Origin: Paraburkholderia azotifigens
GTDB lineage: Bacteria > Pseudomonadota > Gammaproteobacteria > Burkholderiales > Burkholderiaceae
Length of the DNA stretch: 64,000 nucleotides
Assembly (NCBI RefSeq): GCF_007995085.1
Contig: NZ_VOQS01000005.1
Coordinates: forward strand, 1,364,001-1,428,000
Direction: 5' to 3'
Shown here: in pieces, positions 54,974 through 64,000 of the stretch
Position numbering within the stretch: the first letter of the stretch is position 1
Layout: the number at the start of each line of letters is the position of its first letter
Made by a program: the position numbers and the translations under genes
Notes under the pieces: generated by a model
What the model was told of the DNA's origin: nothing
Database searches by the model: none
Seen by the model: only the letters and a program-made list of their open reading frames with translations

Positions 54974-55741
54974 CGCAAATGGGTTCTCTCGAGTAAATTG
55001 CGGGGGAAAGAAATTCGATAGTCGAGTGGATCTTCGAACGGGAAGGACAGGGCAATCGCGCTCTACTTATTACGTACTGCTTATCGATAATGGCAGTGAC
55101 TCACCTGCTCGTTGCGTGTAATTGAAGACAGGAAAACCACCGCACTATGACGGGGTGACGCGACGGTTCTCGTGCCGACGCCTTATGCAAGCATCGTCAA
55201 CTCAAGAAAGAGCAGCCTGCAACTCGTTCGCCCCGCCCGTTCGATCGGGGTAAATAATACCCGTCTAATGATTTGAATTACATACTTCAAGCCAATTCAT
55301 GGTCCAATTAGCGAGATTCTTTCCAATGTTAATTTGAGGAAAGGAAATTTCGCCTTAGCCGCGAATCATGAGAAAGCACATTTCATCTTTTCGGACCGGT
55401 CGGCGGCGCGAGGCGGTATTTATTGGACTTATTGCGCCGCAAGCAGGACACTGGCAGAGACCGGCGATCGACGCCATTGCCACTCACTGAATGAAGTCAC
55501 AATTACCGACTGCCCGGCGATAGAGAATCGATGAAATTTTGATCGCGACGAGAATATCTTTTCGGAACCGACCCCGAACTTATCAACGGCTCGGATAGCC
55601 TGTTACTCGAGCGTCGAAGGAACTCCGTTCGTGCGAAAAATCGCATCAGCCATCGCAACGTGATTCCAAACGTGTACTTCCACGTTCCGTGGGTTCCTGT
55701 CAAACCCGTGCCATCGCTGCACGCCCCTGCACACCGGGCGA
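54974..55741. other. Long intergenic region ahead of the glycosidase-like gene
   Basis: About 770 bases without a convincing gene. Much of 55240-55560 is AT-richer than neighbouring DNA. It should hold the glycosidase-like gene's promoter on the minus strand. I see no transposon ends, tRNA or strong hairpin. Confidence 0.45.
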
Positions 55742-56572
55742 TTACGAAAACGCGGCCTGATAGACCTTCGGCGTCACGCCCGTTTGCTTCTTGAATACAC
55801 GCGTGAAGTGCGACTGATCGGCAAAGCCCGTCCGCGCACCGACTTCGGCGATAGGCCTGCCCGTTCGCAGCATGGGCAGCGCGTGCCGCACGCGTTCCTG
55901 TTGCTGAAACGCATGAGGGCTCATCCCTGCTTCGCGTTCGAACGCACGCAGCAGCACAAAAGGCGTCACGCCGAACTCGCCTGCAAGCGTCGACAAGGTC
56001 ACGCGCGCATGGAGGTCGTCGCGCAGACGACTTTTGATCGCGCGGACCAGAGCCGGCTCTCTGCGCGCGCCGGGCAGACAGGCGGCGCGTGCATGCCGCG
56101 CATGCAGACCGACGACAGCACAGGCGAGGACTTCGCTGCGCTTGAATGGGTCGTCGTCTACTTCGGAGCACCAGTTCACACCGTAGAGATGGCGCGACAG
56201 TTCCGGGTCGGTAATGAAAGGGCTCGCCACATCGAACCGTTCACGTCGGGGCACGCCAAGCCGCTCGCAATAAGCGGCGAGTGACGCGGGCTGCACATGT
56301 TCGACGCGCATCTTCCAGTGGCCATCGCCGGCGGCGACACCCGAATGCACGACGTCCGCATCGATGACGATCACGTCGCCTCGACGGCACAGGCGCCGCT
56401 CCTGCCCGACCTCGACCGCGAGCGTGCCGCCCGTGATCACCGCGAGGCAATGCGTGTCGTGCGTGTGCGGCGGATACCGGTGGCCGACGAACTGGCCTTT
56501 CAGCATGACGGCATCCATGACGTCCGGTGCGTGCCAAAGCTTGACAGAAGGCGTCGGCGATAGGGTTTTCAT
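55742..56572 (-). CDS. AraC family transcriptional regulator
   Basis: A 276-residue regulator with an N-terminal cupin-type effector domain (PPHTHDTHCLAVITGG) and two C-terminal helix-turn-helix units (FGVTPFVLLRAFEREAGMSPHAF and VGARTGFADQSHFTRVFKKQTGVTP). It is 57 bases downstream of the DUF2000 gene and may be co-transcribed. Confidence 0.88.
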   Translation of the reverse strand: MKTLSPTPSVKLWHAPDVMDAVMLKGQFVGHRYPPHTHDTHCLAVITGGTLAVEVGQERRLCRRGDVIVIDADVVHSGVAAGDGHWKMRVEHVQPASLAAYCERLGVPRRERFDVASPFITDPELSRHLYGVNWCSEVDDDPFKRSEVLACAVVGLHARHARAACLPGARREPALVRAIKSRLRDDLHARVTLSTLAGEFGVTPFVLLRAFEREAGMSPHAFQQQERVRHALPMLRTGRPIAEVGARTGFADQSHFTRVFKKQTGVTPKVYQAAFS

Positions 56573-56629
56573 CTTGATGCGGCCCGTTGAACTCAGACGG
56601 AAGACATCATCATAGGATGTTGGGCGCCA

Positions 56630-57082
56630 TCATGCGAACAGCGAAAAGCCGCCAACCAGTTTATTGATCCTGTTCCTCGGTCCGACCAGGCCGATTGCCA
56701 GGTACCGGAGTGAGTCGCCCGAAAGCGCTTGAACGGCGTCGAGAAACGCAGCGTAATCGGTGGTGGCCTGGCCTTCCACAGGGAAGTCGACCACATCGCA
56801 GTGCGCCAGCGATTTCTGACGCAGCTCGCTCAACTGCTCGACCGTGGCCTTGAGCACCGAAATGCCGATGGGGATGAGACCCGGATGTGCCGTACCGTCA
56901 CGCTCGCGCAATGGCGCACCCACCAGATGACTGTGCCGCTGCCCGAGCGTAAACGCGATGACGGCCGCGGCGTTCGACGCCTTGCCGGGCGACAACGCTG
57001 CGTCCACGACGATGACACAGCGCTCGGGCTTTTGCGGAGCCTCCGCATTGATCGAAGCACCTGCTTCTGTCTGCAATAACAA
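56630..57082 (-). CDS. DUF2000 family protein
   Basis: A 150-residue protein. It probably starts at a TTG (57080-57082) with AGGAGAAGGGA upstream. RCVIVVDAALSPGKASNAAAVIAFTLG and GHLVG-type loops fit the DUF2000 (peptidyl-tRNA hydrolase 2-like fold) family, whose function is unknown. It is followed by the AraC gene, a common arrangement for this family. Confidence 0.78.
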   Translation of the reverse strand: MLLQTEAGASINAEAPQKPERCVIVVDAALSPGKASNAAAVIAFTLGQRHSHLVGAPLRERDGTAHPGLIPIGISVLKATVEQLSELRQKSLAHCDVVDFPVEGQATTDYAAFLDAVQALSGDSLRYLAIGLVGPRNRINKLVGGFSLFA

Positions 57083-57201
57083 TTCCCTTCTCCTGAGATC
57101 CTGAGAAACAGCCTTCGAGAGGATGCTAGAGAAGATCGGAGGAAAAGTATTGGACGATTTTGCAGCAGGCTGAGGCCGAAGACCGGCTGACGACGCGATC
57201 C

Positions 57202-58329
57202 TTACTGTTCGGGTGTCCGCGGCAGCGTCACGGAAAACGTCGTCTCCGCATCGTTGGATCGCGTCTCGATAGCGCCGTGATGGGCTTTGACGATTTCACT
57301 CGCTATATAAAGACCCAATCCCAGGTTACCCGCACGCCCGTCGTCGTTCTGACTGGCCGGACCTCGCATCAGCGGGTCGAAGATACTGGCCATCGTTGCC
57401 GTTCCGATCGCAGCGCCGCGATTGCTTACATCGATGCGCACATGCGTAGCGTCGCAAGTCATCGTCACGCACACGGGCGTGTCGCGAGCGCCATATTTGA
57501 TGGCATTGAGAACGAGGTTGCCAAGCAGTTGCTGCAGACGCGAACCATCCCAGTTGCCGCGCGAGTCGCCGCTGACGTGCAATTCGATCTGCCTGTCGGG
57601 ATGAATCGCGCGCAACTCATCCACTTCGTCAGCGAGCACCGCTGCCAGATCGATGTTCGCCACCGCTACGTTGATGCCTAGACCCAGTTTGGTCCGGTTG
57701 AATTCGGTGAGATCGTCGAGCAGTGCCTGCATCCTCGCGCCGCTCCGTATCAGGCGGTCGGCGGCCTTCGATACCTGCTCCCCGGCATTGAGCAGTGCCA
57801 GGCACGAGGCGGTGGACTGAATGGCCTGGAGCGGGCTGCGCATGTCGTGCCCAAGCATCCCAAGCAAAAGATTGCGGTTCTGCTCGATCTGCGCGTTGAA
57901 CGAAGTGACCGATTCGGCAAGTGCGTGATCGATCGCTTCGTTGAAGCGGATCAGGCCGTCGGGATCGGGGCCGCCGGGCGCGCAGTCGTCCATCCAGAGG
58001 CGAAGCACACTGGCGCGCAAAGCGCGATATTCGGCGACAAGCTGGTTGACGGTGAAGCCCGCCCGTGCCCTAAGCACGCCATGCTGTTGAGCGGCTGTTT
58101 CGTCCGTCGGGTCGATCACCCCGGCGCCCCGTCCCATTGATTTTTCGCGCCGGGCTTCACGGCTTTGCGAGGTACGCAAATCCGTCGCCACGTCTTTCAG
58201 GATCTGCTCGATGTGTTCGCGCAAATCCGCCGAGCCCATGTGTTCCGCAGGCGACAGGCTGGCCGCGAATGCCTCCCATTGCGCCGCAATCGGCTCCATG
58301 TCTCGCAAGATAAAGTCTGCAAGTTGCAT
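57202..58329 (-). CDS. Orphan sensor histidine kinase, cytoplasmic
   Basis: A 375-residue soluble kinase with no membrane helix. Residues 1-150 are an all-helical sensor resembling RsbRD-type N-terminal domains. The phospho-acceptor is H161 (LGHDMRSPLQ). ATP-binding boxes are LLGNLVLNAIKYG and NLGLGLYIASEIVKAHHG. No response regulator gene adjoins, so the partner is elsewhere. Confidence 0.87.
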   Translation of the reverse strand: MQLADFILRDMEPIAAQWEAFAASLSPAEHMGSADLREHIEQILKDVATDLRTSQSREARREKSMGRGAGVIDPTDETAAQQHGVLRARAGFTVNQLVAEYRALRASVLRLWMDDCAPGGPDPDGLIRFNEAIDHALAESVTSFNAQIEQNRNLLLGMLGHDMRSPLQAIQSTASCLALLNAGEQVSKAADRLIRSGARMQALLDDLTEFNRTKLGLGINVAVANIDLAAVLADEVDELRAIHPDRQIELHVSGDSRGNWDGSRLQQLLGNLVLNAIKYGARDTPVCVTMTCDATHVRIDVSNRGAAIGTATMASIFDPLMRGPASQNDDGRAGNLGLGLYIASEIVKAHHGAIETRSNDAETTFSVTLPRTPEQ

Positions 58330-58434
58330 GTCTGGTCTCCGAACCGCGATGGGTTGTTATCCCGGGTTGGTCAGCATGCATATGTTACACGGAATGCGGC
58401 GGCTGGCTTCGAGGCCAGATGCGAACGACGGCCA

Positions 58435-59181
58435 TCAGAACGGGCTGATCCCCGACATCCCCCCGTCCACCGCGAGATCGGCGCCCGTCATATAGCGCGA
58501 TGCATCCGATGCGAGAAAAAGGATGGCTGCAGCGATTTCATCGGGGTGAGCCGGCCGCTTCATCGGAATGACGTTCGACCATTGCGCCAGTTGCTCGCTG
58601 GATATTCCCAATGTGTCGAATATCGGCGTCTGCGCAACGCCTGGTGAAATGCTGTTGACGCGTATGCCGTGCTCGACGAATTCGGCAGCAAAGCTCTTTG
58701 CGAGCGAAATCACGGCGGCCTTCGATGCACAGTACGCCGAGAAATTCTTCGTCCCCTGGTTGGCCGCGAGCGATGCAACGAGGATGATCGATGCCGGTCG
58801 CCCGAGAAACGGCAGCGACTCGCGAACGGTTACATAGACGCCGCCGACATTGACGTTGAGTACGTCGGAAAATTGCGCCAGCGATGTCTCGCGCACGGGT
58901 GTTTGCCGCGAGACACCGGCATTCGCGACCACCACATTGACATCGCATTGAAAGTGGGCGACTGCCGTCTCGTAGAGCCGTTGCATTGCCTCCGGACTAG
59001 CCGAGTCCGCGACGACAGCCAATGTGTTCTCGCCGAGCTTCGCCGCGGCCTGGTTCAGCTTGTCCGCGTTGCGCCCGCTGATCACCACGCGCGCGCCTTC
59101 AGACAGGAATCGCTGGGCGGTCGCGAAGCCAATGCCACTGCTGCCGCCTGTTACTACAGCCAAAGCACGCGTGAGCAGCAT
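58435..59181 (-). CDS. SDR family oxidoreductase
   Basis: A 248-residue short-chain dehydrogenase. The start MLLTRALAVV directly precedes the NAD(P) site VTGGSSGIGFATAQ. NAGVS and the catalytic YCASKAAV (tyrosine and lysine) are present. It lies 4 bases after the cupin gene and forms an operon with it. Confidence 0.86.
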   Translation of the reverse strand: MLLTRALAVVTGGSSGIGFATAQRFLSEGARVVISGRNADKLNQAAAKLGENTLAVVADSASPEAMQRLYETAVAHFQCDVNVVVANAGVSRQTPVRETSLAQFSDVLNVNVGGVYVTVRESLPFLGRPASIILVASLAANQGTKNFSAYCASKAAVISLAKSFAAEFVEHGIRVNSISPGVAQTPIFDTLGISSEQLAQWSNVIPMKRPAHPDEIAAAILFLASDASRYMTGADLAVDGGMSGISPF

Positions 59182-59185
59182 CGCC

Positions 59186-59548
59186 TCATCCTCGCAAGTT
59201 GACGACCAACGCGCGGCCCGCCTGAGTCGCGCGCGTCGTATGGCCCTTGCCGTGCAAGTCGCCCGCGACGAAAACGGCGCCCGCCGCAAAGCGTTGCGCG
59301 GCGCCGTCGCTCTCTACCGCAATCTCGAGTTCCCCGGCGAGCACGATGACATATTGCCTCGACGGCGGATTGTGCCAGCCGAGAAAATAATCACTGTCGA
59401 ACTCGTGCAAGAGCACGCTCTCGCAGGCTTGCGCCGACGATAACGACACGGTCACGCCATTGAACAGAACGGGGCTGACCTCGAACAGTTGAATGCGCCT
59501 GAATTGCGAGTTCCCGTCGCCGCCGGTATAGATCTCGATGCATTCCAT
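59186..59548 (-). CDS. Cupin domain protein
   Basis: A 120-residue single cupin. The start MECIEIY has AAGGAG upstream. The metal-site motifs LGWHNPPSRQYVIVLAGELE and FAAGAVFVAGDLHGKGH are visible. It may be a small isomerase or a sensor for the SDR enzyme that follows. Function unknown. Confidence 0.75.
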   Translation of the reverse strand: MECIEIYTGGDGNSQFRRIQLFEVSPVLFNGVTVSLSSAQACESVLLHEFDSDYFLGWHNPPSRQYVIVLAGELEIAVESDGAAQRFAAGAVFVAGDLHGKGHTTRATQAGRALVVNLRG

Positions 59549-59671
59549 CGTTTCTCCTTGGGTTAGCAAACGATTCGGGACCTCGGCAATACTCAGAAGA
59601 ATGCAATAGCAATTGAAACTGGTCGGAGGATTCGAAGTTTAGGATGCAAAGGAGACTGTTTCAAACCTCGT

Positions 59672-59962
59672 TCATACAGGGAAGACTTTTGTTGAATGCG
59701 CGCGCCGATCAACCCGCCAACGAACGATCAGACGCGCACGCGCATAGACGACAAGCGCGGCCCCGGCGACGGTGAAGACGATCCAGCACCAGACGACATA
59801 GGTGCTGTGCAGCCGATCGTTCAAGACATGCAGAATCGCGAATTCGATGCTGAGCAGGATATTGGATACAACACTGGCCAACAGCGCCAATCCAACCTCG
59901 CGCATCGCGCCCACTCGACGACGCGTGCCGAACAACGCGGCGAGGAAAACGATGCCGGGCAC
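59672..59962 (-). CDS. Small membrane protein, unknown function
   Basis: A 96-residue protein with two or three hydrophobic helices (LALLASVVSNILLSIEFAIL, VVWCWIVFTVAGAALVV) and a basic tail. The GTG start at 59962 has no clear ribosome site; Met at 59905 is an alternative. It follows the next gene by 10 bases and may be translated with it. Confidence 0.5.
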   Translation of the reverse strand: MPGIVFLAALFGTRRRVGAMREVGLALLASVVSNILLSIEFAILHVLNDRLHSTYVVWCWIVFTVAGAALVVYARARLIVRWRVDRRAHSTKVFPV

Positions 59963-59972
59963 GGTGAACGTG

Positions 59973-60407
59973 TCATGCGCAGCACAGGATGCCCAGCACG
60001 CTTCCGATACCCGGCCACCTCACGCGAACAGCCGGTCGTGCCCTCAGCCAGACCGAAACGGATGGCATGAATAGCAGAATGAGCGGCACAAGCTCCGCGA
60101 GCCAAACGAGTGGAGGAATATGCGTCCCTCCGTAGCGCGCGGCAAAGACTACCGTCAGTGCCTCGAAGACAAGCCAGCAGAAGTAGACAGGCCGCGTCCA
60201 CCGGCTGCCTCTTAGTGCAACGAGCGCACATAGCAGATGGATGGCTATCGTGATCAGATATAAAACAGCCTCTATCAGCCAATGATCGTGCCACGTCGCG
60301 AGTGGCCGATATTGAAACAGGAATACTTGATAGAGCGACAGCAGTAGTGGCACGACTGCGTACAGCTGCAGATACGCGTAGAAGGAAAGCGATAGCGGAC
60401 GTCGCAT
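59973..60407 (-). CDS. Four-helix membrane protein, unknown function
   Basis: A 144-residue protein with four predicted helices. The start is MRRPLSL, the first Met after the upstream non-membrane stretch. No family is recognised. It forms a pair with the small membrane protein downstream. Confidence 0.6.
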   Translation of the reverse strand: MRRPLSLSFYAYLQLYAVVPLLLSLYQVFLFQYRPLATWHDHWLIEAVLYLITIAIHLLCALVALRGSRWTRPVYFCWLVFEALTVVFAARYGGTHIPPLVWLAELVPLILLFMPSVSVWLRARPAVRVRWPGIGSVLGILCCA

Positions 60408-60595
60408 CGAAGAGATTGGGAACAGCGCACGATATCGGATGGTCGGACGGTCAGAGCGTGACCCGTTAGCGAGCACACCCTCTTCGCATGGGTAACGACA
60501 ATCGGGCGGAAGACTTGAGGCGTGCTTGTGCGAGGACACCTGCGACAGCTGCCGCCACGCTGCACTATCATGAGTGACTCAAGGAGGGCGCACCC

Positions 60596-61003
60596 GTGCA
60601 CCAACTGCGAAGCAAATCCATACGACGCTCGTTGCGCGCGAACCCGCCTGTCGTGAACGACATGCAAAACGCGCCAGCCAGCAAACGCCGATGGCTGATC
60701 GCCGCAGTATTCGCGTTGCCCGCGTTCGTGTTCATCGACGGCTGCAAGACGACGACGACAACCGTGGCCGCCCCGGACGCAAACGCCACTGACGACGCCG
60801 CGCTCGCCGCGCGGGTGAAGCAGGCGCTCGTCGCGGACCCGGGGCTGCGATCGCTGCCGATTAGCGTCGCAACCTACAAAGGCGTCGTGCAGTTGTCGGG
60901 ATATGCGGATTCAGACGCACAGATTCAGAAAGCGCTCGCCGTCACGCGCGACGTGCCGGGCGTGCACTCCGTGAGCAACGATCTGCACCTCAGGCCGCGA
61001 TGA
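60596..61003 (+). CDS. BON domain lipoprotein-like protein
   Basis: A 135-residue exported protein. A GTG start at 60596 has AAGGAGGG upstream; an ATG at 60662 is an alternative. A hydrophobic signal (LIAAVFALPAFVFIDGC) ends at a cysteine that could be lipidated, though IDGC is not a standard lipobox. The BON domain (ARVKQALVADPGLRSLPISVATYKGVVQLSG...) binds membranes or other ligands. Confidence 0.78.
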   Translation: MHQLRSKSIRRSLRANPPVVNDMQNAPASKRRWLIAAVFALPAFVFIDGCKTTTTTVAAPDANATDDAALAARVKQALVADPGLRSLPISVATYKGVVQLSGYADSDAQIQKALAVTRDVPGVHSVSNDLHLRPR

Positions 61004-61099
61004 GCGCGTGACAGCGCGCGCGTCCTGTATCTGGACGGCGCCGTCAGTGGCATCATTGCCGTGTCAGCCGATCGCGCAGCACCGGCCTGGAGATCGCAC

Positions 61100-62107
61100 A
61101 TGTCCGTCTTTCTCGAAGTCGAGCACGTCACAACCTATCGCTACACCAGGCCAGTGGAGTTCTCGCCGCACCGCGTGATGTTCCGGCCGCGCGCCGCGCA
61201 CGACATTCGCGTGCTGTCGGCCACACTGGCGGTGTTGCCGTACAGCACGCAGTACTGGATGCACGACGTGTTTTCCAATTCGGTCGCGATCGTCGAGCCG
61301 CGCGTGCCCGCCGACGCGCTGGATCTTCGCGCGCGCTTCGTGATCGAGCATTTCGGCGTGAAGAATCTGGAGTTGCCCGTCGCGCCTGAAGCCGAGAATT
61401 ACCCGTTCCAGTACAGCGACGAAGATCGGCTCGACCTCGCACCCTTCCTGCCGCCGCAATACCCGGAGGATCACCCCCTGCTGCGCGACTGGGTGGCGCA
61501 GTTTCTCCCCCGGCGCGGGACGATTCACACGCGCGACATCCTGGCCAATATCAACGCCGCCATCCGCAGCGACTTCCAGTACCAGTCGCGCGACGCCATG
61601 GGCACGCAGCGTCCTTCCGAGACACTGAACCGGCGCAGCGGCACCTGCCGGGATTTCGCGCTGCTGATGATGGAAGTGGTGCGGGAGCTGGGTTTCGCCG
61701 CGCGTTTCGTGTCCGGCTATTTGTACGACCAGTCTCTCGACACGCCCGCGCCGCCGGCGGTGCGCAACACGGCGTTGCAACAGGGCGCGCGACAGATCGA
61801 AAGCCGCGACGACCCGCTCATGATCGGCGCCGGCGCGACCCACGCGTGGCTGCACGTCTTCTTGCCGGGCGCGGGCTGGGTGCCGTACGACCCGACCAAC
61901 TCGCTCGTCGGCGGCACCGACCTGATCCGGGTGGCGTACACGCGCAAGCCCGAACAGGCCGCGCCCGTATCCGGTTCGTGGTTCGGCGCCGCGCAGGACT
62001 TCGCCGGGATGGACGTCAGCGTCAGCGTCCGGCGGATCGAGCCGCCGCCCGAGCCTGTATTCGCCGGCGAGCGTGCCTCGCAAAGCCCGTTAGCAGCCGG
62101 GTCTTAG
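61100..62107 (+). CDS. Transglutaminase-like cysteine protease-fold protein
   Basis: A 335-residue cytoplasmic protein with an N-terminal beta domain (VEHVTTYRYTRPVEFSPHRVMFRPR) and a transglutaminase core. The catalytic triad is C183 (SGTCRDFALL), H248 (ATHAWLHVF) and D264 (VPYDPTN). The family often occurs with circularly permuted ATP-grasp genes, which are absent here. It ends 4 bases into the convergent neighbour. Confidence 0.87.
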   Translation: MSVFLEVEHVTTYRYTRPVEFSPHRVMFRPRAAHDIRVLSATLAVLPYSTQYWMHDVFSNSVAIVEPRVPADALDLRARFVIEHFGVKNLELPVAPEAENYPFQYSDEDRLDLAPFLPPQYPEDHPLLRDWVAQFLPRRGTIHTRDILANINAAIRSDFQYQSRDAMGTQRPSETLNRRSGTCRDFALLMMEVVRELGFAARFVSGYLYDQSLDTPAPPAVRNTALQQGARQIESRDDPLMIGAGATHAWLHVFLPGAGWVPYDPTNSLVGGTDLIRVAYTRKPEQAAPVSGSWFGAAQDFAGMDVSVSVRRIEPPPEPVFAGERASQSPLAAGS

Positions 62108-62814
62108 CTGTTAGGGGCGGTCCGCTTCGAGCGCCATCCAGCGATCTTCCCGATAAACGAGTCTGCGTCGACGTGGGTACGCAGCAACTCTTCCATCGGC
62201 AGGGACGTCGGCACGTAATGCCCGTCGATGAAGCGCGACATCTGCACGATCGCCTCCATCGAGCGTGAGCCGTGCTCATCATTGCTCGCATACAGGAACG
62301 CGCGGATCAGGTCTTCATGGATGTTGGCAAACTGCAAGCCGGTTCGCGTTTTGCGGAAAATTTCCTTTGCGTTCCTCTCCAGAGCGGAGCGAAGCAGAAT
62401 CGCGCGGCGCAGCAGCAGCATGCGGTCGATGGGTGCGAGCTTTCCATCCGGACTCTCTGGCGGATTGACGCCCGACACGTCCAGATGACCTCGCAACCGG
62501 CTCACGAAATCAGGCAGCTTGGCGCGCTTCGCTTCCTCGTCTTCGTCATTGGGCTGCTGTTGCGCCGCATCGCCCGCTGGCTGTTCCCCTTTCTTCTCCG
62601 TCGATGATGCAGTTCGACTGATCCGACATCGATTCCGCTCTGGCCGCGCACAGGCGGAAGCCGGTTTCGTAGTCGGCCCACGTTTGCGCTGCGTTGTCGG
62701 CCATTCGACTACGATTCGCGCCGCAAGATCGCGCGCCGCTCTCTCCCTACAATTGACGCACGGGCGGTGCTGCCTTCGGGCGGCATGCTCTATCTTTCCC
62801 TTCACGAACGTCAT
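62104..62814 (-). CDS. Probable C-terminal remnant of a large AAA+ ATPase
   Basis: The end of this frame (residues about 110-237) reads like the C-terminal helical segment of large AAA+ proteins (RAILLRSALERNA, HGSRSMEAIVQMS, LPMEELLRTHVDADSF). Walker A and B are absent and the N-terminal half looks non-coding, so it is probably a truncated relic. Start uncertain. It overlaps the transglutaminase end by 4 bases. Confidence 0.45.
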   Translation of the reverse strand: MTFVKGKIEHAARRQHRPCVNCRERAARDLAARIVVEWPTTQRKRGPTTKPASACARPERNRCRISRTASSTEKKGEQPAGDAAQQQPNDEDEEAKRAKLPDFVSRLRGHLDVSGVNPPESPDGKLAPIDRMLLLRRAILLRSALERNAKEIFRKTRTGLQFANIHEDLIRAFLYASNDEHGSRSMEAIVQMSRFIDGHYVPTSLPMEELLRTHVDADSFIGKIAGWRSKRTAPNS

Positions 62815-62883
62815 CGATCCGACCGATCCGCCGTGCATGCGTTGCCCTTCTTGCGAGCCGACGTCAACGACCCTCTGCATCAC

Positions 62884-64000
62884 ATGACGGACGATCCGCA
62901 TCCGCAAGACACGCATCGTCCGTCAGTCGATCCGGCGCGTCACGTCACGCCGCTCGATGCGTCACCGCTTCTTGCGCGCCTGTCGCCCGCAGCGGCGCGC
63001 GGGCTGACGAACGCCTATGCGGCGCGCGCGCCGCTCGCGATACGTCTTGGCGGGCAAGCCTATGACATCGCCTGGCGCGCCGACGCCGCGCCCGTCGCCG
63101 ACGCCCATGCATACCGATTCGTCGTCGGGCCGGCGCAGGGCACCGTATGGATCGACCCATCGGCGCAAGCCGAATGGCTCGGCGATGCCGCCTCGCCGGA
63201 AGTCCCCGCCTTGCTGCGCGCCGCGTTGCTGGCCGATCTGTGCGCGCCGCTGACCAAGACGCTGCAGACGCTCACGCGTCAGCGCGTGGAGTTGCTGCCG
63301 CCCGCCGACGAGCAGGCGCCGGATTCCTCAGGCGCCGCGTTGTATTTCGAACTGCGCCGCACCGACGACGGCTGGCGTTGTCACGGCGCGCTGCTGTTCG
63401 ACGTGCCTGACGCGCTCGGTGTGTTCTTCGCCACGCCGCCTCCCGCTGCCGCCACGGAGCGCGAAACGACGGCAAGCCTGTTTGCCGCGCTGCCCGTGTC
63501 GCTGACGTTCGAACTCGGCCGCACGACGCTGATGGCGCGCGAACTCGCCGACGTCGAAGCGGGCGACATCATCGCGATCGAACACTGGCGCACGCAGGGG
63601 CAAAACCTGCTGTGCGCCGCTTATCTGTCATCGGCGCCCGCATGGGAAGTGCTCGGCAAGCCGTCGGGCAACCGCATCGTCGTCGAACGTATCAGGGAGA
63701 TGCCATTGGAACGCACGTCATCGCAGGACGCGGCACGCGCGCAAAGCGCCGTATCGCAGGACTCCGCCGCGCAGCCGCCGCAGTCCGCACGCCAGTTCGA
63801 CGGACTGTCCGTCGAACTGACGTTCCAGTTGCCGTCGTGCACGATGCCGCTCGGCGAACTGGGCACACTGCAGCCGGGCGGTGTGATCGAACTGGAACAG
63901 GGCGTGAATCAGAGCGTGATCCGCATCGTCGCGAACGGCACGCAGATCGGCACAGGCCATCTGATCGCCGTCGGCCAGAAGCTCGGCGTGCGCGTCACGG
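62884..64000 (+). CDS. sctQ: Type III secretion C-ring protein SctQ (cut by window edge)
   Basis: The frame is open for 372 codons from ATG at 62884 to the window end without a stop. The C-terminal part (residues about 300-372) is a SpoA/SctQ domain (LPSCTMPLGELGTLQPGGVIELEQ, GTQIGTGHLIAVGQKLGVRV); a second SpoA-like region precedes it. SctQ forms the cytoplasmic ring of the injectisome. The protein appears nearly complete. The next genes of the locus lie outside the window. Confidence 0.85.
   Translation, partial: MTDDPHPQDTHRPSVDPARHVTPLDASPLLARLSPAAARGLTNAYAARAPLAIRLGGQAYDIAWRADAAPVADAHAYRFVVGPAQGTVWIDPSAQAEWLGDAASPEVPALLRAALLADLCAPLTKTLQTLTRQRVELLPPADEQAPDSSGAALYFELRRTDDGWRCHGALLFDVPDALGVFFATPPPAAATERETTASLFAALPVSLTFELGRTTLMARELADVEAGDIIAIEHWRTQGQNLLCAAYLSSAPAWEVLGKPSGNRIVVERIREMPLERTSSQDAARAQSAVSQDSAAQPPQSARQFDGLSVELTFQLPSCTMPLGELGTLQPGGVIELEQGVNQSVIRIVANGTQIGTGHLIAVGQKLGVRVT

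Noticed and set aside
1..64000. tRNA, rRNA, CRISPR arrays, complete insertion sequences
   Set aside because: No cloverleaf, ribosomal or spaced-repeat pattern and no transposase gene was found by reading.

Overview
The window looks like chromosome or megaplasmid DNA of a soil- or plant-associated Burkholderiaceae, most like Paraburkholderia or Caballeronia. This rests on high GC coding, many LysR/GntR/TetR regulators each beside a small catabolic operon, glcDEF, a DUF4148 protein, an orphan RHS toxin module and the start of a type III secretion locus. No search was run; family names come from motifs and recall.

Layout. 0-1.5 kb: AT-richer RHS toxin/immunity debris (immunity tail, displaced RHS C-terminus with toxin domain, immunity gene, second RHS tail). 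1.8-8.8 kb: c-di-GMP protein (HAMP-PAS-PAS-GGDEF-EAL), GNAT acetyltransferase, 3-hydroxybutyryl-CoA dehydrogenase, a hypothetical gene, EamA transporter. 8.9-24.8 kb (cluster A): quaternary-amine catabolism, with Rieske oxygenase and reductase, betaine-type ABC transporter, FAD amine oxidase, DHDPS-family enzyme, aldehyde dehydrogenase, a DddP-like M24 enzyme, formaldehyde dehydrogenase, and LysR and GntR regulators. 25.3-35.3 kb (cluster B): polar amino-acid ABC transporter, MarR regulator, ornithine-cyclodeaminase-like enzyme, a second DddP-like M24 enzyme, an StcD/DgcA-type demethylase, TetR regulator and a ProC-like reductase.

35.7-47.2 kb: a SLOG-like gene with a broken partner, TetR/glycosyltransferase pair, LysR/MFS pair, an alpha/beta hydrolase, glycolate oxidase glcDEF with divergent glcC, and DUF4148. 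47.4-53.6 kb: a wrecked acyltransferase gene, then SDR, thioesterase, Crp/Fnr, MFS, BKACE and a hydroxyacyl dehydrogenase, which together look like a pathway for an unknown beta-hydroxy acid. 53.7-62.8 kb: a Tat-exported glycosidase-like protein, AraC, DUF2000, an orphan histidine kinase, SDR/cupin, small membrane proteins, a BON lipoprotein, a transglutaminase and a probable AAA+ remnant. 62.9 kb to the end: SctQ, the start of a type III secretion locus.

How they fit. Cluster A can import a betaine, strip a methyl group with a Rieske enzyme, burn the formaldehyde, then oxidise, deaminate/dehydrate and dehydrogenate the product. That enzyme order matches hydroxyproline-betaine catabolism best. 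Cluster B adds an N-methylamine demethylase and proline-like reductases. The two DddP-like proteins, one per cluster, are the most unusual feature.
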